DNA of 64,000 bases from Ewingella allii (GCF_044430645.1 NZ_JAWUDN010000003.1:124001-188000), one strand, 5' to 3'. Numbered from the stretch's first letter, positions 43,997 to 52,581 are shown. The notes: generated by a model from the sequence alone, not told the origin. Numbers and translations are program-made.

Positions 43997-44026
43997 AAAG
44001 CAGCGGCCTAAACCGCTGCTTTTTTT
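43997..44026. terminator. terminator between AhpD-like and quinone reductase genes
   Basis: AAAGCAGCGG (43997-44006) pairs with CCGCTGCTTT (44013-44022), followed by more T residues. Both converging genes can use it. Confidence 0.9.
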
Positions 44027-44039
44027 GTTATTGATGAAG

Positions 44040-45056
44040 TTAGAAGGTGATGCAGACTTTACCCAAGTGCTGGCCAGATTGCAGGTGCAGGAAGGCTTCG
44101 CGGCTGTTTTCGAAACTATAAATGCTGTCCACCACCGGCGTGATTTGTCGGTCGCTGAACCAGCTGAGCATGGCTTCAAGCATTTCGCGTGAGCCGGTCT
44201 CGATCCCCTCAATGCGCAGGTTTTTGAAGAATACCTGTGACACGTTGAAGGTCGCTTCTAGGCCGCCGGTCAGGCCGACGATGCAAATGACGCCATAATG
44301 CGCCGCGGCCTTCACTGAGTGGTGCAACGTTGAGGCGCCGCCGATATCCACCGTGACATCGGCCCCTTTGCCCCCCGTTAATGCCAGAACATCCTGGCTC
44401 CATTCCGGCCGCTGCTGGTAGTTCACCGTGGCGTGCGCGCCCATGGCTTTGAGGCGTTCAATCTTCGCATCTGAGCCTGACGTCGCAAGAACTCTAGCTC
44501 CCGCAGCCAAGCCTATCTGTAAGGCGAACAGGGAAACACCGCCGGTTCCCTGAACCAGCAGCGTGCTGTCCGGGCCGAGCTTGCCGGCGCGCTGCAAGGC
44601 ATGCCATGCGGTGAGCCCGGCGGTCGGGAAGGTGGCAGCCTGAGCGTCGGTCAAATAGTCAGGGGCCAGAACCAGCGACTCGGCATTCAGCACGCGATAC
44701 TCGGCCAGTACGCCGTCTACCGCCACACCGCCCAGTGAGCCTCTGGAGTTTTCCTCGGTCATCGGCCCGGCAATCCAATTGGGCAAAATGGTGGTGATGA
44801 CGCGATCGCCGACGGCGAAACGGGTTACGCCTTCGCCCACTTCCACCACCCGTCCTGCTCCGTCGGAACCCGGCACGCGGCCCGGCGTTGGTCGCCAGTG
44901 CCCGTTACCCGTGGCGACCAGCAAATCACGGAAATTGAGCGAAACCGCGCCCATCTTCACCATCACCTCGCCGGGGCCGGGCGATGCCGGTTTCTGGCGT
45001 TCGACAATGCGTAAATCATCCAGCTGGTAGCTATCGGCAATCTCAAGCTGTTTCAT
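44040..45056 (-). CDS. NAD(P)-dependent medium-chain alcohol dehydrogenase/quinone reductase family
   Basis: This 338-aa medium-chain reductase has a GroES-like N-terminus (VSLNFRDLLVATGNG, then VPGSDGAGRVVEVGEGV) and a Rossmann domain (LLVQGTGGVSLFALQIG). It lacks the usual Cys/His zinc cluster, so it resembles the zinc-independent quinone oxidoreductase branch. The substrate is unknown. It stands alone on its strand, divergent from an Lrp-type regulator. Confidence 0.88.
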   Translation of the reverse strand: MKQLEIADSYQLDDLRIVERQKPASPGPGEVMVKMGAVSLNFRDLLVATGNGHWRPTPGRVPGSDGAGRVVEVGEGVTRFAVGDRVITTILPNWIAGPMTEENSRGSLGGVAVDGVLAEYRVLNAESLVLAPDYLTDAQAATFPTAGLTAWHALQRAGKLGPDSTLLVQGTGGVSLFALQIGLAAGARVLATSGSDAKIERLKAMGAHATVNYQQRPEWSQDVLALTGGKGADVTVDIGGASTLHHSVKAAAHYGVICIVGLTGGLEATFNVSQVFFKNLRIEGIETGSREMLEAMLSWFSDRQITPVVDSIYSFENSREAFLHLQSGQHLGKVCITF

Positions 45057-45237
45057 TTTTCATCCCGTAATTTGTTATTTATAAAGAGAGTAGGTGGAGA
45101 TTATTATCTTCACAAAAGGGGCGGCATAATATGCAGATAGCAAGGCGATATGGACTCAAAGCTTATTTAAGTAACGTTATTTGGCTATGAATCCTTTTTA
45201 TTAAAAATAAGCGGGTTTGGTATAAGGCAGAGGAAAA

Positions 45238-45675
45238 ATGAATATTGATAAAATCGACCGATTGCTCTTAAAACTGCTGGCGCAGGACGCGAGACTGTCG
45301 ATTAAATCCCTTAGCGAGCAGGTGGGGTTATCGGCTCCGGCAACCGCTGAGCGGGTACGCAGGCTGGAAGAAAATCATATTATTGAAGGATTTAGTATCA
45401 CCATCAATCTTGAAGCACTGGGTTATCCGCTGATGGCGATAGTGCGCGTTAAGCCGCTAGCTGGGCAGTTGCACTATGTGCAGAAGCTGATTCAGCAGAT
45501 GCCAGAATGCAGCGAGTGCGACAAAGTCACCGGCGAAGATTGCTTCGTGATGCGCCTACAGGTCCGGTCAATGCAGCATCTCGATGAGATCCTGGATCCT
45601 ATTGCTGATTATGCGCAGTGCAACACGTCGCTGGTTAAAGCTACGCCGGTAAAGCGTCGCCTGCCCCCTCTTTAA
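45238..45675 (+). CDS. Lrp/AsnC-family regulator
   Basis: This 145-aa protein has an N-terminal HTH (LSIKSLSEQVGLSAPATAERVRRLEENHII) and a C-terminal RAM/AsnC ligand domain (CSECDKVTGEDCFVMRLQV). Such regulators bind amino acids as octamers. AGAGG lies before the ATG. No amino-acid gene sits immediately beside it. Candidate targets are the divergent reductase or genes elsewhere. Confidence 0.9.
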   Translation: MNIDKIDRLLLKLLAQDARLSIKSLSEQVGLSAPATAERVRRLEENHIIEGFSITINLEALGYPLMAIVRVKPLAGQLHYVQKLIQQMPECSECDKVTGEDCFVMRLQVRSMQHLDEILDPIADYAQCNTSLVKATPVKRRLPPL

Positions 45676-45779
45676 TCACCTTGAGGGTGAGCACTAACTA
45701 AATAGATCAACTGCCATCATCAAGGCTATGCTCAATCTTGATGAACACCAATGAATCCTATAACAGAGGGCAGTGATCC

Positions 45780-46649
45780 ATGTCGGAAAATAACTATCAG
45801 CCTCCAAAGGTTTGGGTATGGAATCAACAAGATGGCGGTAACTGGTCGAAGATAAATCGCCCGATTGCTGGTCCAACGCACGAGAAAGTGTTGCCAATCG
45901 GCAAGCACCCGTTGCAGCTCTATTCGCTGGGTACGCCAAACGGCCAAAAGGTGACGATTTTACTGGAAGAGCTGTTGGCACTGGGCGTGACCGAGGCGGA
46001 ATATGACGCGCACCTGATTCGCATTGGCGAAGGCGATCAGTTCTCCAGCGGCTTTGTGGAAGTGAACCCGAACTCGAAAATTCCGGCGCTGTTTGACCAC
46101 TCGGCAACGCCGCCGATCCGCGTTTTTGAATCTGGCGCGATCCTGTTGTATCTGGCAGAGAAGTTCGGCCATTTCTTGCCAAAAGAGATTGCTGCGCGCA
46201 CTGAAACCCTGAACTGGTTGTTCTGGTTGCAAGGCTCTGCGCCTTATCTGGGCGGCGGTTTCGGCCATTTCTACAACTATGCGCCGTTCAAAATTGAATA
46301 CGCCATCAACCGCTTTACCATGGAAGCGAAACGCCAGCTCGACGTGCTGGATCGCCAGTTAGCCAACCATCGCTTTATTGCGGGTGACGAGTATTCGATT
46401 GCGGATATTGCGATTTGGCCGTGGTACGGCAGCCTGGCGCAGGGCGGCCTGTACGACGCCGCTGAGTTCCTTGATCTCAAATCCTACAAGCACTTCCAGC
46501 GCTGGGCCGAAGAAGTGGCCAACCGCCCGGCAGTGAAACGCGGGCGCAAGGTAAACCGCACCTTCGGTGACCCGGCAGACCAACTCCACGAGCGCCATGA
46601 CGCCTCGGATTTTGATCTGCGTACTGAAGATAAACGCCAGCCTAAATAG
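45780..46649 (+). CDS. yghU: glutathione transferase-like disulfide-bond oxidoreductase
   Basis: YghU is a nu-class glutathione transferase homologue with glutathione-disulfide reductase and organic hydroperoxide activity. The 289-aa protein is collinear with E. coli YghU (288 aa): INRPIAGPTHEK, HPLQLYSLGTPNGQKVTI, VNPNSKIPAL with the glutathione-binding ESGAILLYLAEKFG, and RHDASDF at the C-terminus. GAGGG precedes the ATG. It ends 4 nt from the convergent OhrR-like gene. Confidence 0.95.
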   Translation: MSENNYQPPKVWVWNQQDGGNWSKINRPIAGPTHEKVLPIGKHPLQLYSLGTPNGQKVTILLEELLALGVTEAEYDAHLIRIGEGDQFSSGFVEVNPNSKIPALFDHSATPPIRVFESGAILLYLAEKFGHFLPKEIAARTETLNWLFWLQGSAPYLGGGFGHFYNYAPFKIEYAINRFTMEAKRQLDVLDRQLANHRFIAGDEYSIADIAIWPWYGSLAQGGLYDAAEFLDLKSYKHFQRWAEEVANRPAVKRGRKVNRTFGDPADQLHERHDASDFDLRTEDKRQPK

Positions 46650-46653
46650 AGAC

Positions 46654-47091
46654 TTAGCCGTTGCGCTGCGCGATATTGTCGCGCAGCGCAACGATCTCCT
46701 GATTCAGCCGCTGTAACTCTTTCAACTCCAGATTCGAACTGCAAAACAGCGTTTCGGACAGGCGAATCGACTCTTCTTCCAGCTGCTTTCCTTTGTCCGT
46801 GATGGAAATCATCACCTGACGCTCATCCTGCGGATTGCGCACGCGCTCAATAAAACCTTCATTTTCCAAACGCTTAAGTAACGGTGTCAGGGTACTGGTT
46901 TCCAGCGCCAGAGTGTCACCAATGCCGCCAATCGACTGCTTCCCCTGTTCCCAAAGTACGTTTAGCACCAGATATTGCGGGTAGGTCACGCCCATGGCAT
47001 CAAGCAGGGGCTTGTACAGCCGCTTGATGGCGATAGAGGTCGAATAGATGGAATAACAAAGCTGCTCCGCCAGGCGGGGACGATGTGTCAC
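46654..47091 (-). CDS. OhrR-like MarR-family peroxide-sensing repressor
   Basis: This 145-aa MarR-fold protein has the reactive cysteine C12 in LAEQLCYSIYSTS, the position of the sensing cysteine of OhrR. It also has TYPQYLVLNVLWEQ, the winged helix TSTLTPLLKRLENEGFIERVRNPQDERQVMISIT, and a C-terminal helix. GTG at 47091 is chosen because AAAGGAG stands 6 nt upstream; ATGs at 47127 and 47124 lack a ribosome site. Two ATCGCGAT-type dyads lie between it and the divergent hydrolase gene. No ohr gene is adjacent. Confidence 0.9.
   Translation of the reverse strand: MTHRPRLAEQLCYSIYSTSIAIKRLYKPLLDAMGVTYPQYLVLNVLWEQGKQSIGGIGDTLALETSTLTPLLKRLENEGFIERVRNPQDERQVMISITDKGKQLEEESIRLSETLFCSSNLELKELQRLNQEIVALRDNIAQRNG
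46659..46693. repeat. perfect 15-bp inverted repeat inside the 3' end of the OhrR-like gene
   Basis: CGTTGCGCTGCGCGA (46659-46673) and TCGCGCAGCGCAACG (46679-46693) are exact reverse complements around a 5-nt loop. The repeat codes for the last residues of the repressor and lies just after the yghU stop. It may act as a transcription block for both converging genes, though no T-tract follows. Confidence 0.7.
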
Positions 47092-47150
47092 GGGGGGCTC
47101 CTTTAGCGTCGGACTATGCACCATCATACCATTGCGGGTAAATATTTATC

Positions 47151-47242
47151 TATCGCGATAACAAATAGCTTGACACCTAAGCCAATGCTGATAGTTTTAA
47201 CTTCAATTTAGTTATCGCGATAAACAATATTGCGATAACTAA
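47151..47242. promoter_or_regulatory. OhrR-type operators
   Basis: TATCGCGATA (47151-47160) is a perfect palindrome near the repressor gene. TTAGTTATCGC (47208-47218) and GCGATAACTAA (47232-47242) form an exact 11-bp inverted repeat with a 13-nt spacer near the hydrolase gene; its left arm also contributes to TTATCGCGATAA (47212-47223). Together they suit autoregulation plus repression of the hydrolase. Confidence 0.8.
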
Positions 47243-47283
47243 ATAGGTATCCCTTATCCAACCCTAAAATGAAGGAAATCATC

Positions 47284-48042
47284 ATGTTGAAGAAAACCCT
47301 GACGACTCTGGCGGCTGGTCTGGCACTGGCTTTTGCGGCACAAAGCGCGGCATTCGCTGAGCCTGTAAAAAATATCGTGTTGGTCCACGGCGCTTTCGCG
47401 GATGGTTCTGGCTGGCAGGCCGTAACCAAAATCTTGGACAAGGCTGGTTATCACGTCTCGATTGTGCAAGAACCGCAAACCTCGCTGGCCGATGACGTCG
47501 CCGCGACGCGCCGCATTTTGGGCCAGCAGACGGGGAAATCTTTGCTGGTAGGGCATAGCTACGGTGGTTTTATCATTAGCGAAGCAGGGCAGGACCCGTC
47601 AGTCGCCGGGCTGGTGTATATCGCCGCTTTCCAACCCGAAAAAGGCGAAACGCTGGCAGGCCTGTCGGCAAAAATTCCTCAGGCGACTCAAGGTATTGCA
47701 CAAACTAGCGACCACTTCTTATACCTGAAACCTGAGGTCTACCACGCCGACTTCGCCGCCGACCTGCCAGCCGCCCAAGCCAACTTCATGGCCCGTTCAC
47801 AGGTGATGCCAGCCGCCGCTATCTTCGGCACCCCGGCCGCTGAACCGGCCTGGAAAACCAAACCAAGCTGGGCATTGGTCGCAACCCAGGACCGCGCCAT
47901 CAATCCAGACTTAGAACGCTTCATGGCAAAACGCGCCGACAGTAAAGTGGTTGAAGTGAAAGCCAGCCACGCCGTCTTCGCCTCACAGCCGCAAAAAGTC
48001 GCCGAGCTGATCGAGAAAGCCGCGCAAAGCTTGTCGAAGTAA
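47284..48042 (+). CDS. secreted alpha/beta hydrolase
   Basis: This 252-aa alpha/beta-hydrolase has a signal peptide (LTTLAAGLALAFAAQSAAFA), so it acts in the periplasm. The oxyanion segment VLVHGAFADGSGW, the nucleophile elbow GHSYGG, and the late histidine SHAVF give a full Ser-Asp-His layout. It resembles the esterase-like partners of peroxide or electrophile regulators. The ATG at 47284 has AAGGA 7 nt upstream; the ATG at 47269 is rejected. It is divergent from OhrR and preceded by its operators. Confidence 0.88.
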   Translation: MLKKTLTTLAAGLALAFAAQSAAFAEPVKNIVLVHGAFADGSGWQAVTKILDKAGYHVSIVQEPQTSLADDVAATRRILGQQTGKSLLVGHSYGGFIISEAGQDPSVAGLVYIAAFQPEKGETLAGLSAKIPQATQGIAQTSDHFLYLKPEVYHADFAADLPAAQANFMARSQVMPAAAIFGTPAAEPAWKTKPSWALVATQDRAINPDLERFMAKRADSKVVEVKASHAVFASQPQKVAELIEKAAQSLSK

Positions 48043-48075
48043 TTGGGGTGATTTAGCTTTCCCAAGGCCCCAAAC

Positions 48076-48101
48076 AAAAGCCCCAAATTCGGGGCTTTTT
48101 T
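48076..48101. terminator. terminator after the alpha/beta hydrolase
   Basis: AAAAGCCCC (48076-48084) and GGGGCTTTT (48091-48099) form a perfect 9-bp stem with a 6-nt loop and A and T tracts, usable from both sides. Confidence 0.92.
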
Positions 48102-48121
48102 GTGTCTTAACGCTGATGCCA

Positions 48122-48787
48122 TTACCCCAGACGCATCGACAATTCGACGTCGTCGGCGAAGGGGACGGAGAGGTATCCGCTGTTCTCGGCGCGGATGTAG
48201 GTCAGGAACTCCGGGCTGTCTTCGGCGTCGTCGGCGATGATCAGCGCGCCCGGTTTCAGGCGGCTTTCCACCAGATTTAGGATATCCGGATAAAGTGCTT
48301 TGGCGCCGTCGAGCAGCAGCATGTCGATGCTTTCCGGCAGGTCGACGCTCAGGGTTTGCAGCGCGTCGCCTTGGCGGATATCCACCAAATCGCTGACCCC
48401 GCCAGCTTGCAGGTTTTCTCTGGCGCGCATCACTTTCGAAGATTCGAATTCGCTGGTGATCAGCAAGCCGCCGCCGTTGTCGCGCAGCGCGGCCGCGAGG
48501 TGCAAGGTGGAAATGCCAAACGAGGTGCCGAACTCAACGATGTTTTTGGCATTGCTCGAGCGCGCCAGCATGTAGAGCAGCGCGCCGGTTTCGCGCGATA
48601 CCGCAAGGGGGAAATCCTTCAGCATACTGTACAGATTGACGTATTTGGTTTTGCTTTGCTTGAGGCGTTTTCGCTCGTCGTCAGACATGTTGAGCAGCGC
48701 CGGATCGACTGCCGGTAAGTTTTCTCGCGCCTCGGCAAATAAGCGATCAAGTAGGGGTGCCAGTGGGGCGGAAGTCAGAGTATTCAT
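48122..48787 (-). CDS. SAM-dependent O-methyltransferase-type protein
   Basis: This 221-aa class I methyltransferase of the catechol/caffeoyl-CoA O-methyltransferase branch has motif I NIVEFGTSFGISTLHLAAAL, the acidic ITSEFESSKV, and IDMLLLDGAKALYPDIL. The substrate is not evident. It is divergent from a TetR regulator with direct repeats between them, so the two probably form a regulator-enzyme pair. Confidence 0.87.
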   Translation of the reverse strand: MNTLTSAPLAPLLDRLFAEARENLPAVDPALLNMSDDERKRLKQSKTKYVNLYSMLKDFPLAVSRETGALLYMLARSSNAKNIVEFGTSFGISTLHLAAALRDNGGGLLITSEFESSKVMRARENLQAGGVSDLVDIRQGDALQTLSVDLPESIDMLLLDGAKALYPDILNLVESRLKPGALIIADDAEDSPEFLTYIRAENSGYLSVPFADDVELSMRLG

Positions 48788-48846
48788 GGCTTATTTCCAG
48801 TCTGAGATTGAGTGCGACGTTGCACGCCACTATAATATGACGAATT

Positions 48847-48869
48847 ATTCGCATTTAACTATTCGCATT
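48847..48869. promoter_or_regulatory. direct repeats between methyltransferase and TetR genes
   Basis: ATTCGCATT occurs at 48847-48855 and 48861-48869 (14-bp period), immediately before the TetR start. It is a likely operator for the TetR protein. Confidence 0.5.
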
Positions 48870-48880
48870 CCGAGACCCCG

Positions 48881-49510
48881 ATGACTGAACGCCGCGCCCC
48901 ACAAATTTCATCAAGAAAACAACCACTTCAGGCGAGATCGACCGAGCTGGTGGCGACTATCCTGACGGCGGCTACTCAGGTTCTGGCGAAGGAAGGGGCG
49001 CAGCGTTTCACTACCGCGCGGGTGGCGGAGAAGGCCGGGGTGAGCATCGGCTCGCTCTACCAATATTTCCCCAATAAGGCGGCGATTCTGTTCCGTTTGC
49101 AGCGCGACGAGTGGCAGCAGACCACCGATATGCTGCGGAGTATCTTGAATGATGATGAGAAAACGCCGTTACAGCGGCTGCGCAACTTGGTCCACGCTTT
49201 TATTCATTCGGAGTGCGAAGAGGCTGAAATGCGCGTGGCGCTCAATGACGCCGCGCCGCTGTATCGCGATGCGCCAGAGGCGCAGGAAGTGAGGGTGAAA
49301 GGGGACGCCATCGTCGACGTTTTCATGCAAAAAGCCTTGCCCGACGCCAGCCCCGAGACGCGCGCACTGGCAGGCGACCTGATCACCAACGCGCTAAGCG
49401 CCACGGGTAAACAGTTCTCCGAAACCCCGCGCACTGCCGCAGAAATCGACACTTATGCCAATGCCATGGCCGACATGTTCTGCGTTTATCTGGCTAGCCT
49501 GCAAAAATAG
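48881..49510 (+). CDS. TetR-family regulator
   Basis: This 209-aa TetR regulator has the HTH QRFTTARVAEKAGVSIGSLYQYFPNKAAILFRL and a helical ligand domain. It is divergent from the methyltransferase. The stop lies 5 nt before that of the convergent yidZ gene. The ligand is unknown. Confidence 0.9.
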   Translation: MTERRAPQISSRKQPLQARSTELVATILTAATQVLAKEGAQRFTTARVAEKAGVSIGSLYQYFPNKAAILFRLQRDEWQQTTDMLRSILNDDEKTPLQRLRNLVHAFIHSECEEAEMRVALNDAAPLYRDAPEAQEVRVKGDAIVDVFMQKALPDASPETRALAGDLITNALSATGKQFSETPRTAAEIDTYANAMADMFCVYLASLQK

Positions 49511-49515
49511 CGCGG

Positions 49516-50496
49516 CTACGAGAGGTGGCCGGAGCCGAACTCGCCCGAGTCATACAGGCTGCGAATGGTGTGCTTCAGCCATTTCAGCTTCGAGCTGTAA
49601 GCATTGCGTTTATGCCAAATCATGGTGAAAGGGATAATCAGCTTGTCCTGATGCGCTTTGGCGAGGGGAATGGGCCGGGTGACCAGGCCTAAATTCAGCT
49701 GTTGGGCGTAGCGCCCGCAATAGCTCGGCGCGGTCGCCAGCATGGTATGGCCGGGCTGGGCCGCCATAAACAGCGACTGCTCGAAGCTCGGCAGGGTCAG
49801 CGACACGCTGCGCTGTGTGCCCATCTCTTGCAACACATTGTCCAGCGCCCAGATCTCGCTATGTTCCCAAAAAACGCCGATATGCGCGTATTGCAGGAAG
49901 GTTTCCAGATTCCACTCTTGCTGCAAAGCCGGATGATCCTCACGCAAATAGACCACCGGCAGGTCGCTGAATAACACTTCGAAATTGACGAAGTTGGGCA
50001 GTAAATGCAGTGACTCTCTGGAAAGCGGATGGCTCTCCCGCCCGGTAAAGCCAATGTCCGCCTCGCCGCGAATAATCGCCTCCAGCGAGCCGTCATCCCA
50101 GTTTCGTACCTTGATTTTGGCCTCGGGATACTGCGCGTAAATACGCTGGGAAAGCTGGTTGAACATCAGCAGCATCAGCGGCGACTCAATCACCAACTCG
50201 AATTTCACCCCGCGCGGGATCTCATGGCCCTGCTTATCGGCAATCAGCCCGCAGAGCAGCAGCCAGTCCGCCAGTTCCGCCTCCATGCTCAGCGCCAGCG
50301 GCGTGGGTTCCAGCCCCTGCGGCGTTTTGATAAACAGTCGATCATCAAACCAGGTTCTGAGTTTATTTAGCGACTTACTGACGGTTGAAGGGGTGACGTT
50401 TAGCCTCTTCGCCGTTCTGGAGACGCTTTTTTCCTGCAACAGCAATTGCAGAATAAACAGCAGATTGAGGTCAAGTCGCGCCAGAGACTTCTTCAT
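49516..50496 (-). CDS. yidZ: LysR-family regulator YidZ
   Basis: YidZ is a LysR regulator linked in E. coli to nitric-oxide resistance under anaerobiosis. The 326-aa protein aligns throughout: MKKSLARLDLNLL, RLNVTPSTVSKSLNKLRTWFDD, IPRGVKFELVIESPLMLLM, DIGFTGRESHPLSRE and LPSFEQSLFMAAQP. ATG at 50496 matches E. coli; the upstream open frame to 50556 lies inside mdtL. The gene overlaps the end of mdtL by 26 nt on the same strand, so the two are co-transcribed, as in E. coli. Confidence 0.93.
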   Translation of the reverse strand: MKKSLARLDLNLLFILQLLLQEKSVSRTAKRLNVTPSTVSKSLNKLRTWFDDRLFIKTPQGLEPTPLALSMEAELADWLLLCGLIADKQGHEIPRGVKFELVIESPLMLLMFNQLSQRIYAQYPEAKIKVRNWDDGSLEAIIRGEADIGFTGRESHPLSRESLHLLPNFVNFEVLFSDLPVVYLREDHPALQQEWNLETFLQYAHIGVFWEHSEIWALDNVLQEMGTQRSVSLTLPSFEQSLFMAAQPGHTMLATAPSYCGRYAQQLNLGLVTRPIPLAKAHQDKLIIPFTMIWHKRNAYSSKLKWLKHTIRSLYDSGEFGSGHLS

Positions 50497-51670
50497 GTGG
50501 TTTCGCCTGAGGGGAAGTAGGGACCCATAATATGAGGGCCGCGCTGAAAGCTCCACCCGCGATGAGGATCACCAGTAGCATGTTGAGTGCCTGAACCCCC
50601 AGCGCGCCCATCAGCCAGATGTACAGCGCTGAGGTACAGACCTGCGTGATGCCTAGCAGCGAACTTGCCATGCCTGCCCGCAGCCTGAAAGGGCTGAGGG
50701 CCTGACTCATGGTCACGCCAAAACCCAGTGAGAACGCGGCGCAAATCAGCACAAAGCCCAGCAGCTCGGCGCGCACCGGCAGCAGGGCTTTTTGCGCCGC
50801 CAGCAGCACTAAGGCGGCGCCGACGAACATAGCCTGCGCGGTCAGCATCAGGTGCTTCTCTTTGAAGCGCGACAGCCAGTAAGGCGTTGAAAAAGCAGAG
50901 ATCATGCTCACAAGCGCGGTCAGCGCCATTACCAGCGAGTACTGGCCGCGACTAAATTCTAGCTGTTCCATGACTAAAAAAGGTGAGGCGTTCACATAAG
51001 TTAGAATGATGGTGATGCCCAGCGTGGTGATAATTAACCGGCTGATAAAAAAGCGCTGGTTGAAATTTTCATTTGAAACCGGCTTCTGGCGTGGCGTATC
51101 GGCTTTGGCGGTGGCTCTTTCTGGCAGCGACTCGGTGAGCACCAGCGAGCAGAGCAGAAACACCAACAGCCCCATTGCGGCCATAGTGAAGAACAGGCTG
51201 TGCCAAGGAAATTTGAGCATAATCAGGTAGCCGACCACCGGCGCAATAACCGGAATAATGCAGGTCACGCCGTTAATGACAGACAGCACTTTGGCGCGGC
51301 GGCGGTCGTCGAGGGTGTCGCGCAAAATCGCAAAAGCCACTACATAGCAGGAGCCTGCGCCAATCCCCTGAATAAACCGGGTGAGCAAAAATATCTCACT
51401 GCTGGTCGCCATGCCCCCAGCCAGCGAGGCCAGCATAAAGACCAGCGAGCCAAAGAGTGTAAGGGGTTTACGCCCGTAGCGGTCTGCTACACCTCCGGCA
51501 ATCAGCATGGTGGCGGCCATGCCTGCCAGATAAACCGAAAAGGCGATATGCAATTGCGGCTCGGTAGCATGTAAATCCTGAGCAATTTGCGGCAGGCCGA
51601 CCAAATAGAGGTCAATCCCCGTGGGATAGAGTAAAACCAGAGCAAAACTACAGAGCAAAAATCTAAGCAT
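50471..51670 (-). CDS. mdtL: MFS multidrug efflux protein MdtL
   Basis: MdtL is a 12-span DHA1 antiporter that confers chloramphenicol tolerance in E. coli. The 399-aa protein matches its features: LLCSFALVLLYPTGIDLYLVGLPQIA at TMS1, the motif A loop GGVADRYGRKPLTLFG, and GAGSCYVVAFAILRDTLDDRRRAKVLS. The ATG at 51670 agrees with E. coli. The frame extends 31 codons further to 51763 without similarity. The GAGG ribosome site before the ATG lies within a strong hairpin, which may limit translation. Confidence 0.93.
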   Translation of the reverse strand: MLRFLLCSFALVLLYPTGIDLYLVGLPQIAQDLHATEPQLHIAFSVYLAGMAATMLIAGGVADRYGRKPLTLFGSLVFMLASLAGGMATSSEIFLLTRFIQGIGAGSCYVVAFAILRDTLDDRRRAKVLSVINGVTCIIPVIAPVVGYLIMLKFPWHSLFFTMAAMGLLVFLLCSLVLTESLPERATAKADTPRQKPVSNENFNQRFFISRLIITTLGITIILTYVNASPFLVMEQLEFSRGQYSLVMALTALVSMISAFSTPYWLSRFKEKHLMLTAQAMFVGAALVLLAAQKALLPVRAELLGFVLICAAFSLGFGVTMSQALSPFRLRAGMASSLLGITQVCTSALYIWLMGALGVQALNMLLVILIAGGAFSAALILWVPTSPQAKPHEEVSGAT

Positions 51671-51675
51671 AGTGA

Positions 51676-51696
51676 CCTCACAACAACGTTGTGAGG
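51676..51696 (-). promoter_or_regulatory. hairpin sequestering the mdtL ribosome-binding site
   Basis: On the mdtL strand CCTCACAAC (from 51696) pairs perfectly with GTTGTGAGG (to 51676) over a 3-nt loop. The GAGG at the 3' end of the stem is the Shine-Dalgarno, 5 nt before the ATG. The same palindrome could also be a DNA operator. Confidence 0.7.
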
Positions 51697-51811
51697 AAGA
51701 TAGAGAGGGGAGCGGCTGGCGGCTAGTGGCTTTTACGACAACGGGTTTTTCCATTGGCGACATAGGTGAAGCGCGGCGAAGAATCGGCTAATCAGCTTAT
51801 TTGCAGATAGC

Positions 51812-52435
51812 TTACTCTTTGGCGTACAGATAAATCGAGGCGCGGGACACGCCCAAATGCTGCGCCACGGTATCCATTGATTTTTTCACTTCCAGCAGGC
51901 CATTTTCCTGCAACTCGCGCATCAGCAGTTTGCGTTCGGCAGTTTTCAGCGCGCGCGGCGTGGACGCCAGCCGGGCAGCAAACTTATCGATATATTGCCG
52001 AATAGCCTCGGTGCCCGCCGGACCCAGCGTCTCGCTCACGCTGTCAGTCGCGATGCTGGTGAACTGCGCCAGCGCGCTCTGCATGCCGCGAAACAGCGTC
52101 ATATCGACGTTGATGCAGAGCGCGGCGATGTACTTCCCTTGCGGATCTTTAATGCCGATCGAGGTGCTTTTCGCTGGCCTGCCATCCGCGAATTTATTGG
52201 CGTAATTGGTGATAAGGCTCGGGTAATCGGGGGAAGCGATACGCGCCAGCCCCATCTCGGTGGTAGGTTCGCCAACCTGTCGGCCGGACAAATTATTGTG
52301 TACCGCAATGATCGAATGCTGCGGGTCGCGAAGATCGTGCAGCACCACTTCGGCAAAGGGCGCAAAGGTTTCTCCTAACCCTGCGGCTACCGCGTTGAGC
52401 TGGTCGAGTAGCCACTTCTCTGACGATCCTGACAT
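51812..52435 (-). CDS. YheO/DauR-family PAS-HTH regulator
   Basis: This 207-aa protein has an N-terminal YheO-like PAS domain (FAEVVLHDLRDPQHSIIAVHNNLSGRQVG, then KSTSIGIKDPQGKYIAALCINVDM) and a C-terminal HTH_22 domain (KSMDTVAQHLGVSRASIYLYAKE). Relatives include DauR of the D-arginine utilisation operon. It is divergent from a PLP dehydratase, its probable target. TAGAC/GTCTA dyads lie in the shared intergenic region. Confidence 0.88.
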   Translation of the reverse strand: MSGSSEKWLLDQLNAVAAGLGETFAPFAEVVLHDLRDPQHSIIAVHNNLSGRQVGEPTTEMGLARIASPDYPSLITNYANKFADGRPAKSTSIGIKDPQGKYIAALCINVDMTLFRGMQSALAQFTSIATDSVSETLGPAGTEAIRQYIDKFAARLASTPRALKTAERKLLMRELQENGLLEVKKSMDTVAQHLGVSRASIYLYAKE

Positions 52436-52477
52436 AATTTTTCTCTTGGTTTCCGGCCGGGATGGGCTGATAAGTTA

Positions 52478-52533
52478 TCTATAATTAGATTTTTCGTCAA
52501 ACTTACAGGCTACAAATATAGACGTTATGTCTA
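52478..52533. promoter_or_regulatory. dyads between DauR-like regulator and dehydratase
   Basis: TAGAC (52519-52523) and GTCTA (52529-52533) form an inverted repeat with a 5-nt spacer. TCTATAATTAGA (52478-52489) is a related dyad about 40 bp upstream. They are candidate operators. Confidence 0.55.
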
Positions 52534-52581
52534 ATTTTATATATTTTGTCTTTTCATCCCGCTGACCCTAGGTAGAGAAAA

